The notes: generated by a model from the letters alone, not told the origin. DNA of 64,000 bases from Larus michahellis (GCF_964199755.1 NC_133898.1:129578224-129642223), one strand, 5' to 3'. Shown: positions 12,162 through 24,889, counted from the stretch's first letter. Made by a program: numbers and translations.

Positions 12162-12230
12162 TCACACTTCCCGGGCTTTCATCAGCCTTGGGAAGATCAC
12201 AAAGACCACGAGGGAGACGGCCGAGGCGAT
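12162..12230 (-). CDS. Candidate C-terminal coding segment of an unidentified minus-strand membrane protein or alternative isoform
   Basis: Right of 12230 the minus strand reads CTATTTTCTTGACAG, a strong splice acceptor. It is followed by 22 codons in phase 0 and a TGA stop at 12162-12164. The peptide starts IASAVSLVVFVIFPRL and ends in a basic MKAREV, that is, one hydrophobic segment of about 14 residues followed by a short charged tail, like a C-terminal membrane anchor. Third codon positions are almost all G or C (about 18 of 22), although the flanking DNA is AT-rich, which argues for real coding sequence. It is not in the canonical HMBOX1 protein, and I do not recognise the family. It lies at the right end of a region that looks like a long 3' UTR. 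Alternatives are an alternative HMBOX1 terminal exon or a separate gene. Coding status is inferred; the splice site and open frame are seen. Confidence 0.4.
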   Translation of the reverse strand: MASAVSLVVFVIFPRLMKAREV

Positions 12231-15084
12231 CTGTCAAGAAAATAGTGCTCCCCATGGACACAACTGAGTTTTATTTGTCACCCTTTGATAGAACTGCTAT
12301 TGAACTAAATCGGGTTTAAATTTGTTATTCCTGTATTACCTTTAAGGTAAAAGCCTGTCTTAGCGGTGGGTCTGTGGCACGATGATACGGCTTTATCGTA
12401 TCGGATCTGACATCTGGCTTCCAGAGGGACACGGTGCTCCCCCGGATCACGCCGGCGGCAGCGTGCCCAGCGCTCGCACCGGTGCGAGAAGCGCTGCCCG
12501 AAGCCCCGGAGAACGACTCTGGCAGCAAATGAAGGAGGGTCGGCTCTTGACGAGATTGGGAAGGACGTTACTCACGGCAAGGCTAGAGGCAAGAGCGAGG
12601 CAAAAGGGTTTCTGTTGGTTTTTTGTTGTTTTTTTTTTTTTTTGCTTTCGAGCCTCTGTTGCAACGGGTGATGAAACAGAAAACGTGTCCCTCTCGGATG
12701 AACAAACACGGCTCTGACCCCACGGCAACTAGAAACAAGTCACAAGGTTCAGCTCAGCACAAGTCTGAAGATGACATCCAAACTTACGCAGAAGCCCAAA
12801 GAGAAGATTCAGTGGATACCACTGAAAGACGGGAAGCTCAAAATCCAAACTCTGTTTTCATGATCAGTTTTCATTTGGAAAAGTAATTGCAAGTTTTTCC
12901 AATCATCTTCAAATCTAAAACAACTTAAAGAATGATAAGAAAACGCTACTCCGGCTGCAAAAAGTGATCCCAAACGCCGGGTGAATGACGTGACCAGGGG
13001 ACGGGTGCACAGGCTCCTTCGGTAACGCAAATCCCCGCACCCTGCCCCAAACCCTCACATTAACAACGCAGGCAGCAGCACGCTGACCGAGAAAAACAAC
13101 GGCACCACTGAAGACAGCTTCCAGCACGACAAAATAAAATGAAAGAAAAAAAATAAAAATGCTACTACCTTGTCCCGCTCCGTTAACCACGGTCCAACAC
13201 CTTGGAACTACCTTGTTCCACACGGGAGGTTGCCAGTTAAGAACCTGCTGTAAATTGACTGAATTTGTGAGCTGATTTTTTTTTTTTTTTTTAATGATCA
13301 GAGAGTAGACAACATTGTCCATATCGATACTCCACTGTGGACAATATCTATTTGGGCTTCAAGTAAGCAACTGATACAGCCCCGTCTAATAGGCAAATGG
13401 AAAGGTGAACGCCTCTTGACTTGGACTAAAGTAGTATTAAAGGAATTAAAAATGACTAACCATAAATACGCTGCTCGAAGGCGTGAAGGTAATAAAGTGC
13501 CTGTAGAGCAAAAGGAGAAGGAGAAATGAGAGGAAGCAGGGAGGGACAAAATTAAGAGTCACCGAAGAGTGCGAAAGGGAAGCAAGGGCACGGAGAGCAG
13601 CAAGGGAGTCCAACAGGAGCGGGAGAGGCGGCAAACGACAAAGAACTAAAGAGAACAGATCAACCTGAGCGCTATAACCGTGTGCAAGAAACGTCAAATC
13701 AGGCCGTTCAGAAGCACTGCCGTATCTCAGAGACACCTTCATTCTTGCAAGAACATTGCTGAGCGTCTGCTGAATGCACAGCCCACCACCAGTCTTCCCA
13801 GTAAAAAAGACAGTCCAAGTATTAATAAAAAAACCCTATTATACTTAAAAGTTAAAAATTCCCTGATTTGCTAATCTAAGTGTCAAAACTGAAATGAAGG
13901 AAGGGAGGAGGGCTGCTGACTAACCACGCTGGAAAACAACTACGTCTATTGGCTAGCAGAAAGCTTGGAAGATTTCATAAGACTGAAGCAAATCTAAGCT
14001 TCAGCATTACACTGGATCACTTTTTATTACGATGGAAATAACACGCGTTCCTTATTTACAGACCGTAAGAACGACAGGTTTAGGTCAGAGCACTTCAGTA
14101 TGAGAAAGCCACCGGTAAACCAGGTAAAACAGGATTACCAGGGTGCGAAGGAGCTTGGATGAAAGAGAAAAGAAATTACCTCTACGAGAAGAACTGAAGT
14201 GTGGGAAAATAACGTGTGTCAAATTCGGTACCAACAAGAATCAACTTCAGAAGAAAGGGAATGGCTGAGAGCAGCCGGAGGAGGCACGGCTCAAAACGCG
14301 GGTCTGGAATTCCTTCAAGGAAATACAGGCTCAGCGTAGGAAATAAGAGGAGACAGCAGGTTAGCGAGAGGACTTCTGCTGGCTGCGGTATTTTGTGAAG
14401 CACCCTGGCAATTGCTGAAAGTATTTGTAAAAAAAGCAGTTGCTTGAGGCACTGCAGCTAGGGGAAATGGTCCCGACTGATCACGTTTTATTCGTGGTGA
14501 ACGATTTTCCTGTTGAATGTTCTTGGGAAACGGTAAAAATCATTGCAAGGTACCCTTGACGACTGGGATTCACGTGCCCGAACGTCTGATGTAATGAAAA
14601 GCAACAGCGAATTTAGGATTAGAAATTTAGACTGACCTGGGCTTTTGGTTAGGGCTTTTCTGGTTTATTTTCAAATAAGAAACAAAAAGAAGAGTTGTAC
14701 AGAATAACGCTGTTCCAGAGCTACTTTAGCTGCTCAACACTGACTGGTAGGAAAGTACGCATCGCCGCGGCAGCAGAACCGAGAGATCGAATCTGTAAGA
14801 TACTGGAGCAAATCTAAGTAATACGGCGGCACACAGAAGCCACCTGTTATCAAAACTGCATTTGTTTGATTCCCATTATGGCAGAAGTACAAAGTGTAAA
14901 AAGATATTTATCATACATAACCGGAACTTCAGGTGGTTTAGAGACATAAGGCACAATATGTTCTCTGATGGAGAGTCATACTTTTAAAAGAAGTTCTTAC
15001 TGCAGAGAACCCCTCTAGTACTCAAACCTCTATAAATCATTAAATACTACGAACAGGTTATAACGCTAAGAGTAAAAGAGAAGT

Positions 15085-15260
15085 CTGCCTCTTTGGAATC
15101 ATAGTTTTACAATTAAGGCCAGAAGGGACCAGTCTATCACCTACAAGGAGACCCTGAATATTAGCTGGCCTCCCACAATCCCGACGCAAACTCCCTGTTC
15201 TACCCACCTCATCCAACGGGATGAAGGAACCATCCTGCCCTTCCAAATGCAAAAAAAAAA
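15085..15260 (-). mobile_element. Old CR1 fragment
   Basis: Plus strand reads GGAATCATAGTTTTACAATT, AAGGCCAGAAGGGACC and a degraded continuation, matching the 3' tail of an older CR1 in minus orientation. A 24-base A run (15251-15274) follows. Strongly diverged. Confidence 0.6.
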
Positions 15261-15274
15261 AAAAAAAAAAAAAA
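15251..15274 (+). repeat. Homopolymer A24
   Basis: Run of 24 A next to the old CR1 fragment at 15085-15260. Confidence 0.95.
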
Positions 15275-18200
15275 TCCCCTAATTGAAAGTGTCTGCTTTC
15301 TCCACATAACCCTTTACAAATTTTACCAGTTGTATCCCATGGATTTATAAACATAAATGGAATAATCTTATTTTTTTTCTCAACACATTTAGAAATACCT
15401 TCTTAATGTCCACGGATACTGCACCGACTCTTTACTCCTAACCAGATGCCTAATTTTCAAGCCTACGTCAGTGAACTGAATTCCTGGCAATGCAACCCCA
15501 GGACTGTTCCATTCGTGCTCTGCTACGAATCCCAGCGCTAAGTGTGTATTGTTGAAATCTAGGGGCACATTCTCCACTGATGTTAACTCTGCTAAGCTCT
15601 GCAAATGAGCGGAGCTATTCCCTCATCTCAGTAGCATTTGTCTTCTCCAAGCACCTGGGGAGAGAGGACTGTGCCTTAAGAGAGCCCTAAAGGAAGGAAG
15701 AGTTGCAGAATTCAACCGTTACTGCCCAGCGAGCAGCCGCGTGCCGGGATGTGAATGTTTAGCTAAACTGACAGGCAATTACCTCGGCCACAAACCCCAA
15801 AAAAAGCACGTCTCAAATTCCAATAACAACTCCTAAACAAACTTTGTAACGCTATATACGGTGTGCCACGAAGACACGCTGGCACAAAGGAATATACAAT
15901 GGAGATTTCGGAGCACTTAAAAAACTGCTTCAACTATCTAATTAATAAAGCACCCAAGATGTTTGCCCTCCTCAAGTCGTCGTTACACAGTTTGTGAGAT
16001 ACGCTCAGTCTTTCCCAGCAACACATCGAATTTCCTCTTTGCCATTCTGCATCCAACGCAGCTCCACCTAAACTCAGACCACTCTATCCACCCCGCGGAA
16101 AGGCGAGATGCTCCTGCTGCTGCTTCCCTCTCCGAAATTATCCCAAACCTTTGGCACAGAAGAACAGCCTGAACGTGTCAAGGGAGAACCTGAGTCATTT
16201 TGGTCTTGATAAGATCTGCTCACTTGCCACAGGGCACAAATGAAACGGCTTGAACTCTGGGATAGGAAAAAACAGTCAGTGAGTTGATATTCCGAGTTTC
16301 TGGCTCTGGTGAGCTCCTGAAGGAGATTTTCAGTCCTGGCCCTACAGTCCTGTCAAAAAGAGATAGCAGCAACTTTATCAGCAGGCAGACTTTTAAAAAA
16401 AAAAATACATCCAAAGTCAAACGTGCTTTGAGGAATGGAATATATGCTTCGTATTCTTAAAGGAATAAATTGGGTGAGATATTAATTAATAATTTACTTT
16501 CATTATCTCTTTGCCCTCCTTGAGCGATTTGACAGATAAAACTTTGTAAGTAAAATGTATTTTTAAATCTCAAATGATGTAAAATATATCTCAGAAGGCT
16601 AAAGTCAACCTCTTAATTACAGAGGTGGGTTATTTAAGCTACATATGCCATCTTGCCATAACATGGAAGACTTTAATTAGTTAAGGAGAAGGGGTGGGGA
16701 GAGGAGGATGGGAAGCAGAATTGAGGCCAGGGACAGCAGCAAGTTAAAGTCTAAAAATGCACGTCCTAGAAAAGAAGTTGCTGCCATTGCTACTGTGAGT
16801 GTACCACCAGTGGTAACCGTGCTGGAAGAACCAAAGCACCCAAGACCCACAGGCCTGTCCTGAACCACAGTGACGCTGGGTGAGATTTACACAAGTATTT
16901 CAGTACAAAGAAGCTGAAAAATAACAGAGGATTTAAATGAGAGCCTCAGGAAATGAAGTTCCCAGCTTCTTTCGCAAATCTGTTGGAGTTAGGAACTTGC
17001 TAACTTTTCTAAATTTGACTAGGAGTCTCTATACGCATCTTTGCATACCAAAAACCTCCGGAAACCTGTCTGATAGGTGACGACAGCAGGAGAACAGCAC
17101 TATGAAAAAATATGGTCGAGAAGCTTAAAGGCAAAAATGGAGCACAGGCGCTGCAGCGCTCAAGACTGGTCAACAGATAACGTTCCTCACAAAAGCACAG
17201 AATAAAAAGGCACGTAACACCCTATGACAGATGCTTTCGTCAGAATCCAGCAACGCATCAGCAAAAGATTAGGATGTTATTTTAGGTCACCACCGCGTAT
17301 CCTCTCCTGTCGTGCGTGGCAAGCACGCCGTCCAGCCAGGGAGCCGTTGCAGGCTATTTTGAGATTTCTTAAGGAAAAGGTGAGTTAACTCGTACCACTC
17401 TACCGCGATCTCCAGGATAGAGCAGATAGCTTGAGGACAATACCGCTATATACTTGGCAACGACTGCTGATAAGGCTTCCAAACCGAGCCACCGCGGAGC
17501 AGAAGAGCTGGTGACATTCCCTGCTTTGGGAACCGGAGGACAACGGTGCCATCGGTGCCCTCCGCCTGCGGGCAGGCTGAAAACACAGGATTGGAGTTCA
17601 GCGGAGTCCTGGACCACGGCTCCGCAACGCTACAACTCTAAAACAAACCCAAAAGAGCTAAACCAGAACCCTGGGTGACCCATAAACATGCCGTCACACA
17701 GAACTAAATGTCCTTTTTGTTTCCAAAACTCACTGGGAAGCAATACGTACATGAACGGGAGCGGGGGAAACATAAAAGGAAGAGAAGCAGCTTTGCATAG
17801 AAAACTAACCCCGGGTTCAGTCCCTGCTGTTCTAAGTTACCATTAGGAACGGGTCATTATTTAAGTTTACGGAGTAGCTGTGTTCCAAGTGTGACTAATA
17901 ACACTGGTATTAAAGAGAATTAGGGGGCGGAAGATCTTCTGTTTTCAATCACAGAAAAGACAGAAATCCTTTTAATTATGACCGTGCCAATCCACATCTT
18001 TCTAAAGCAGCTAATTACATGTCAGGAGGACACCCAGTCATTCAAAAGAACTGCCATCACTTTTACTGCCATACTCTTCTGCATTTATCCTACCCATCCC
18101 AATTACCCCGGGCTGCAGTTTGAAAGGATTTAGCAGAAGTGTGCTGGGTGTTTTGATCAGCAGAATACACCCGCTTCCATTGAACAGGGGAGGGGAAGAG

Positions 18201-19215
18201 AGGGAATAAATGGCAGAGAGAGGCTCTGCCAAGCCATCTGAGAGAGAGATGCACTGTACATACAGAAACATCAAAGGCCCATTACGCGGTTCACTCCAGT
18301 TCAACGGTTTTAGCTCACTCGCGCTTCAAGCTGTTGGCCAGAGCACTCCAAAGCTTACTGGGAAGAACGGGGAAAGAGCACCACACTGCAGCAATCAAAC
18401 CAATTAGTTGGTTTTCTTCATCAGCCCGATTAAAAGGGGCATTTAAAATATTTTAATTTTTTTAAATATTTAAAATCCCCACACCCCAAATGGCAAATCC
18501 TTTTTCCATCTCCGTGACACAAGCCGTCAATACTATCGCCTGGATCCCACACTGATAAGCCCGTCGCAGGCATCACAGAGCGGATCTCGGGATCTCGAAA
18601 GAGCAAAACGTATTTGTTTACTTCTTCCAGCAAGCTCAAGCTAAAGTACGATAGGGATTTTCATAAAGAGAGTGCGACAGAAGGACCTTCTAACAAAACC
18701 AGAGAGCAGCTTGTACTGATTGTTGTAATTGCGCCGACACCGTCTTAGCTACAGCACCACCTCCTTTCAATGGACGCCTACGCGAAAACAGGCACGAACA
18801 AACAATTCTAGGCTATTTTTAAGTACCAAAACCTAAGGCCGAGGTTAGCAATGAACAACTCTTCAGACGTTTTTCTCCCCATATCTGTTTCACTGGTGCC
18901 ACTGAGATTGCCTGCGTTTCTTTAACTTTATTTATATTTGTTGGACAAAAACCAACCTCAAAATGCTGTCATCTTACTGACAGTCCTCAAACCGACCAAG
19001 TCCACTTTTCTAGTTATAACGCGTCTCTCACAAAGGAGAAAAATAATTTTTGTGTATTTTGAATTCTAATTTATAGCTGCCATCTCTAGAATGCCTCTTT
19101 TTTTTCATTAACGTGCAACATCTTTAGTCGGACAGTTTAAACCCCATAAACTAGACAACAGTAATAGACGCTAAAATGAAGGTTTCAGAGCTATGCTTTT
19201 CAGCTTGCCAAATAC

Positions 19216-19259
19216 CTGCTGGCCAATAACTGATTCAATATCCTGAGTAAATATCCCAG
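19216..19259 (-). other. Splice-flanked segment, possible alternative exon
   Basis: A 44-base minus-strand segment after a strong acceptor (GGGCTTTTTTGTAG) and before a donor CAG|GTATTT. One frame reads GIFTQDIESVIGQQ and would join in phase 0 to the segment at 12162-12230. That frame cannot be reached from the candidate at 20736-20781, so the two would be mutually exclusive or one is spurious. There is no family match. Confidence 0.15.
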
Positions 19260-19446
19260 CTACAAAAAAGCCCAAGGGGGAATGTTTTATTTTGAAATGT
19301 CTCCACAACTCTTCTCGGGAACCGCGAGGTACCTTTGGGTCAGGCCAACAACTTTCCCTTCCAAGAAATCACAGTGAAAACGCCTGACTCCACAAAACTC
19401 GGTTAAATTAGCCGGGATCACGATACAACCCTGACTACTGCTATTA

Positions 19447-19464
19447 ACACACACACACACACAC
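19447..19464 (+). repeat. (AC)9 microsatellite
   Basis: Nine AC units followed by AAAAAC. Confidence 0.9.
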
Positions 19465-20735
19465 AAAAACCGTCAGCTGTCTAATAAGAACGAACACGTT
19501 AGGTCACTGACAGATAACACAGTTTTCAAGACCAATCCTGCCAACGAAAATTCCTGCCAAATGATAAAAGCTACACCAAACTCAAGATTATTGCCTGCAA
19601 GCTAAAGACTTTGATCAAAATAATATTATCAAGTTGAAGGAGTTCAAAGAGTGCAAGAGCTACTTGGGTGGGAAGCCGTGTCTAAAATAAAAGCAAAGTT
19701 TATTTTGACCAAAAAACCTCTCGAATTTGCTGGTAATTATCCAATGAACTTGAAAGAACTTAATAAACACTGGGGAATGAGGGCTGCACAATGATGTAGC
19801 TGGGTGGGAGGAGGAACATAAACCTTCTGCTAAGAAAATTATTATCTGAAAGAAGAGAATTCCAGGAATAAAGGGGGAAAACAAATCTTTCTAATAAACA
19901 CGCAGAGCTCTCAGTACTACAGGCAAAATCTCACGCTGAATCTCAGTAATTTGCAGAGAAAGGTGTGAATCCAGCTTTGCATTTGGTTTAAGATTACACA
20001 CAGGGAAACAACACCCTGCATTAAGTGCTTTAGGGGCAGCAATCTGGAGTTTTGAAAACTCTTATACTAATTTGTCTGGTTTTACCTATATTAAAAATGA
20101 AGAGCTGTTTCCTTACGAAATGCAGTTACAACTACCACGTGTCTCAGCGACTCAAACTGCTCTGGGGGAAGGCCAGAACGGTGCTTTCATTTTACTTCTT
20201 TATAAGCAGCATCTCATTGTGAAGGCAAATTTTTATACCACATCGGGAAACTCAAAACCTTGGTGACCTCCTCTCCATGTTCTTACGCACCTTGAAGGCA
20301 GAAATTAACACTTGGGAGTCCAACTGACCCCATGCCAGCCCATGTTGACAGACACCATGGCAATTTCTCTTTAAAATAACATCCAAATCAGACCTAAAGT
20401 CTGCCTAGTGAAGGATGGGGATTTTTTTCCTAGCAGTGGCCAAGAACAAACTTTCTTAAGGAAAGAAAAGGAGGATCCAAGCGACCATAACGTGACTCTT
20501 TCCCAGTCATACCCTTTCAGCTTCTGACGATCACCAATTACTGACTTACTGAACCATAAATTTCTAGCTTATCACAGCAGTCACCAGTGAGTTGAAGTTA
20601 ACTACAGTTTTTCCTCTAATACGTCCAGCTATGTGAAATTTTTCGCCTGCACTCACAGCAGCAAGACAACGATAAACCCTCACAAACGAAGGCAAAAACT
20701 GATCTACAGCACAAATGAAAACATGGAAAACTTAC

Positions 20736-20781
20736 CAGGTTGATGTTAGGCAATGAAACAAACAGAATAATTCGAATATCC
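20736..20781 (-). CDS. Candidate internal exon of the unidentified minus-strand transcript
   Basis: The minus strand shows a pyrimidine-rich tract with two adjacent acceptors (ACACAG and, eight bases on, TTCTTCAG), then a short segment ending CTG and a perfect donor GTAAGT at 20731-20735. Read in the frame that continues in phase 0 into the segment at 12162-12230, it gives DIRIILFVSLPNINL, which is hydrophobic. With the first acceptor the exon would be 54 bases (to 20789) and start FFRDIR. Short open segments arise by chance, so the support is the splice signals and the matching phase only. Confidence 0.28.
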
Positions 20782-21019
20782 CTGAAGAACTGTGTAAACA
20801 GAGCAAATAATTAATTAAAGTTATTACTTATGGCTTGATTGGAACCTGGAGCCAGACCCTGCAAATAAAGTTCCCCTCTATTAGGAGAATTGGAAAGACA
20901 ACTTTTTATGAATAACAAAACAGAAAAAAAAAAAGCCAACAACAAATTAAGAGAATTTCTTTAAAGAAGTCAAAATGTATAGATCAGAACTAGGAAACGC
21001 CTCAACCTGAGCAGGTCGA

Positions 21020-21450
21020 TACAGAATTATGGAATAACTTAGGTCAGAAGAGACCTCTGGAGGTCTTGTATCCACCCTCTACCTTGTTCCAGTTGAGTTT
21101 TAAATATCCCCAAGGATGGAGTTTCCACTGCCTTTCTGAGCCACTGTTCTACCACTCTGAGTATGAAAATATTTCTCTTTATATTCATCTGGGATTTTCT
21201 TTAATACAATTTGAGCCCGCTGTCCCTCACCTTTCTGCTATACACTTCTGAGAAGAGCCTGGCTCTGTCTTCTCTAAACCCACCCATTAAGACAGCTGAA
21301 GAACAAAGTGTAAGACGCCCCCAGAGCCAGTCTGAAAAGACCCAGCTCTCGCTGACTCTCACCGCGTGACGTGTGCTCCAACCCTCTCATCTCAGCACCC
21401 TACGATGGACCCGCTCCTGCCCACACCGCATGCAGTGCTCCAGACACAGT
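21020..21450 (-). mobile_element. CR1 fragment, moderately old
   Basis: Begins with ACAGAATTATGGAATAACTT and AGGTCAGAAGAGACCTCTGG on the plus strand, the CR1 3' tail in reverse, then runs through a diverged 3' body (TTTGAGCCCGCTGTCCCTCA, AGAAGAGCCTGGCTCTGTCT). Minus orientation. Confidence 0.82.
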
Positions 21451-21898
21451 CCCACAGGTGATGAACAGACAGGACTAATCGTTTGCCTTGACCTGCCGAA
21501 GGCTCTTCCTAACGAGATTCCTTAATTACTGCAAGGGTGCACTGCTGACTCACGACTGAATTGTTCACATCCAACGCATGAGTAATGGGATTACACTATA
21601 ACAATAAGCGTATTTATGGAGTATTTAGAAGACATCTCTATAATGCTAGAGCATCAACGGATAGCATGTCTACTCATTGCTATGTTGACGTTTTTATAAT
21701 CTCAAAACGCTTTTGCAAACATCTGGATCTCATACTTCCAGTAAAAGGTGGGGGAATTTAGAAAAACCAAAGGCAACAAAAAAATCCAAATTACCCAAAA
21801 AAGAAGTGGAGGTAGAAATTGTTCTTTTAAGAAGACGGTAAGAGACAACAACTCAAGTATAAGGACTTATGAGTGACAAAATAACAGCCAGAACTTAC

Positions 21899-21944
21899 TC
21901 TACAAAGTTAAAAGCAATCTGTGTCCACCACAGATGAGGAGCAT
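21899..21944 (-). CDS. Candidate internal exon of the unidentified minus-strand transcript
   Basis: A 46-base segment between a modest acceptor (TTTAAG right of 21944) and a good donor GTAAGT (left of 21899). In one frame it encodes APHLWWTQIAFNFV, and its two trailing bases GA join the first G of the segment at 20736-20781 to make a glutamate codon and keep the frame open. An in-frame stop lies just before the acceptor, so the exon must start there or nearby. The polypyrimidine tract is weak. It is recorded because donor, phase and frame agree with the neighbouring candidate. Confidence 0.2.
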
Positions 21945-24664
21945 CTTAAATAACTTCTCTATTCACAGAACAAAAAGGTAGATCCAGTCTGCCACCAGAT
22001 CCACTTCAAGGGAGCCCATACAAGAACCAATTGCAGTAATTCCAGGTTGGCTACAACAAACTGCAACTGAATTGCAATGCTACAAAAATTAATTTTCAAG
22101 AAAATCCAGAGACAGAAAGACAACGACAACTCCCATATTGCGTAAAACACCCTGGAACAAAGGCTAAATTCCAGGACACACTCTCCACCAATTCTTCCAC
22201 TTACTCTAGATCACGTACGCTTCTCTTGGTATCATCACACCAGCGCCTGTTCCATTTTCGCTAATTCATGTGAAACCAAAAAGTTAATAGCCAGCTGCAA
22301 ACTGTTCATTGTGAACTTTCAGAATGAAGGAAACAGGCTGCCGAGAGCATCCCGATAACAGCTGAAGTCTTTACTTTTCCCTCGTACCTCTCAATGGTCA
22401 AAGAATGCCAAGAGAGACACGGGCAACCCAAAAAACTGACACCATGGAACTAAGCGTCTGATTTCCCAGTTAAGTCATTTGTTAAATATTTTCTCTGGTG
22501 AGAAGATGATGTGGGAAAGCAGAAAACTGGTATCTACCAGGAAGCTACAGACAAGGAGGACCTGCCCATCTCCAGTTGTTCACAAGGGGTTTAACCGTTT
22601 AACCTTCAGACAGGATGCTGGTGCATGATGAGACCAGCAGCTACCTGACCGCAACAAACAGAATTAACGCCAGATTATTCTACATTAGATGGTACAGACA
22701 TACAATTTTAGTGGCGTTACTTTGATCCTGCATCACGTGAACCTATAATCAGGATACAGAAGTTCTACAACTATTTTTATTCTTCCCTATTGCTTTAAAA
22801 AAGGCGACACTTGAAACAATGACTTTTTTTTTCTCTTTAAGATGGTATGGTAAGCAATATTTCTTTTAAAATTGCAGCTGTCCAACAGTTTGAGTCTGTT
22901 CTTTTTAAAATGAAACAGCCAGAACAAATGGTGGTGGCAATCCCAACGTAAAGAGGCCATCGATTATTAAAATCTCCTTACTATAAATCGTGGATGTTGC
23001 CTGTCAGCTTGGTGTGTGACTGTAGTATGAATAAGCAGGTAAAATTCCACTAAGGCTACAGTTTGCTCGATCATTCTGCTGTGCAAAAATAGAAATAAAA
23101 GCTCTCCCCGTCCTTTCACCCCTTAGTACCAAAACATTCATACACACATTAAGAAAAAAACTGCAATGGTCACGGATCCAATTCCTTTCGTTCCTGAGTC
23201 TGCCCTGATGCTACTTATGAATTTGCCTACTCAAGAAATGCGATAAAACAGAAAAAAAGGCGGCTTCATTCTGCTTCAGTGATCTGTATCTAAGGAAAGC
23301 ACATAAATTTTCCAATGAAATCCATAAATGAAAGACGAGGCCAAGCCCTACCTATATATCTTCAAAGTTACAGAGACAAAGAGGTGCCAACTCTGTGCCC
23401 TCTGAAAGCACAAAATCTCCTCCGCACTTACCTAAGCAATTTTCCCAAGATGTAAAGATGGTCTAGTTAGCCTACGCCTTTGAAGGGGTTTAGGCGGGCT
23501 AAAAACTTGCTGAGGAGCCACATTTTAGGAGTTCACACTGCTACCTGATAGCTAGGCGCGAGGAAGGGACGAGAACAAGCCAAGTAACAGCAACTTCCCT
23601 TCATTCCCTCCGCCTTTGGAAGCGGAGGGGAGAAAAGGGAAACCCATCCTTCAGACTGAGCCGGTTTCCCCTTTTGAAGCTATTCCCACATAAACGGGGA
23701 AGAGAAAAAAAATGGAATGTTGAGGAAACACTATGCAAATTTTTATACCGCTCTATACAAAAATTTACATAGGTTTTTAATTTTTATTTTTAAGGTAACA
23801 CAGTCCTGCCCGTCTCTAACACTTCCCGTGCTGTTTCCATCGAAATGTTTCCTCTTACCGGCAGCAACATATCATTTTATCAGGATGCCAGGAGATCATT
23901 TCCACACAATGCCAGCAGATGTAATTTTCTTAGATGCACACACAGTTCATCATTTAGATACTAGATGACAAGGTGATCGCAGGGTGACTCTGTAATGCAA
24001 GTTTGCCGTTTGGTATTTTGAATTCTCAAATGATAAAAAAAAGACTTATCAAATATAAATATCTTTAAGAAAAAAGTAACAAAAGTGCTACATATGATCA
24101 AGGAAAACAATTCCATTAGTTTCTGCTACTTAAAGTAGGTTTGCTTTACAAATATTACCACATCCATTATCAGTATGGCTTCCAATTATTAATTAAATTG
24201 CTCGTAGCAGTATAGCTTTCTCACATCTTAACAAGGACAGAGTAAAGAGAACACAAAACATTCACACCCCGTTTCTCAGGTAAGAGATCCTCCTGCCTTT
24301 AAACAAACACAAAAGTTCGTTATTTAGGAGAATATTTACGCTATGATGATTATCTAGCAAAGGTCAGCTGCAAAAGTTCTCCAATAACCTTTCGGGCTAG
24401 TCAGGACGTAGGCATTAGTTACACGGATGTGTAAAAATCCACTCACCCATTTTATGACCTTAATAACCTTCCTGGAAAACATTGCTTTTGGAAGTGGCAA
24501 AGTGGGGAGGGGAGTAGGGTGGGGACAGAAAAGGCGAGAGGGAGAATAAGAGGTGAAACCGTTAGTGACAGATCAATAGAGTCTAGACCTCTCCTGAGCA
24601 GGCACTGCTAGCCATGCCAAGTAATGAATAGTGGTTTTTGAGAAGCGGACTGTTGTCCATTAGA

Positions 24665-24765
24665 CATTCAGCTCATTTTTCATATGATCCCAGGCTGGGC
24701 TTCACTCATGGTCCCAGAGGCAGAAGGCAGTACTTATCCACTAAGCCACGCAGCTCGTGAGAGTA
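24665..24765 (-). repeat. tRNA-derived SINE-like relic (MIR/CORE-SINE type)
   Basis: The minus strand reads GTGGCTTAGTGGATAAGTAC, a good match to an A-box region of tRNA-derived SINEs, then GCCTTCTGCCTCTGGGACCA and a degraded B-box-like GGGATCATATG about 50 bases on. Spacing and order fit a MIR-like SINE head. No intact tRNA fold is expected. Family inferred. Confidence 0.4.
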
Positions 24766-24889
24766 GAGGATGTCTGTGTTGAATATGTGAACATCAACCG
24801 AAATATGTGAATGTGTTTCCAATGGACATTCTCAGCACAGCACCCAAAAGTATATCAAGTCACTGTATGACCAGTGAGGCACGGCTTAT

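Noticed and set aside
21959..22150. Hydrophobic minus-strand frame of 63 codons next to the 21899 candidate exon
   Set aside because: It starts at a non-ATG codon, ends in a stop right before the candidate acceptor, and has no splice donor; hydrophobicity follows from T-richness.
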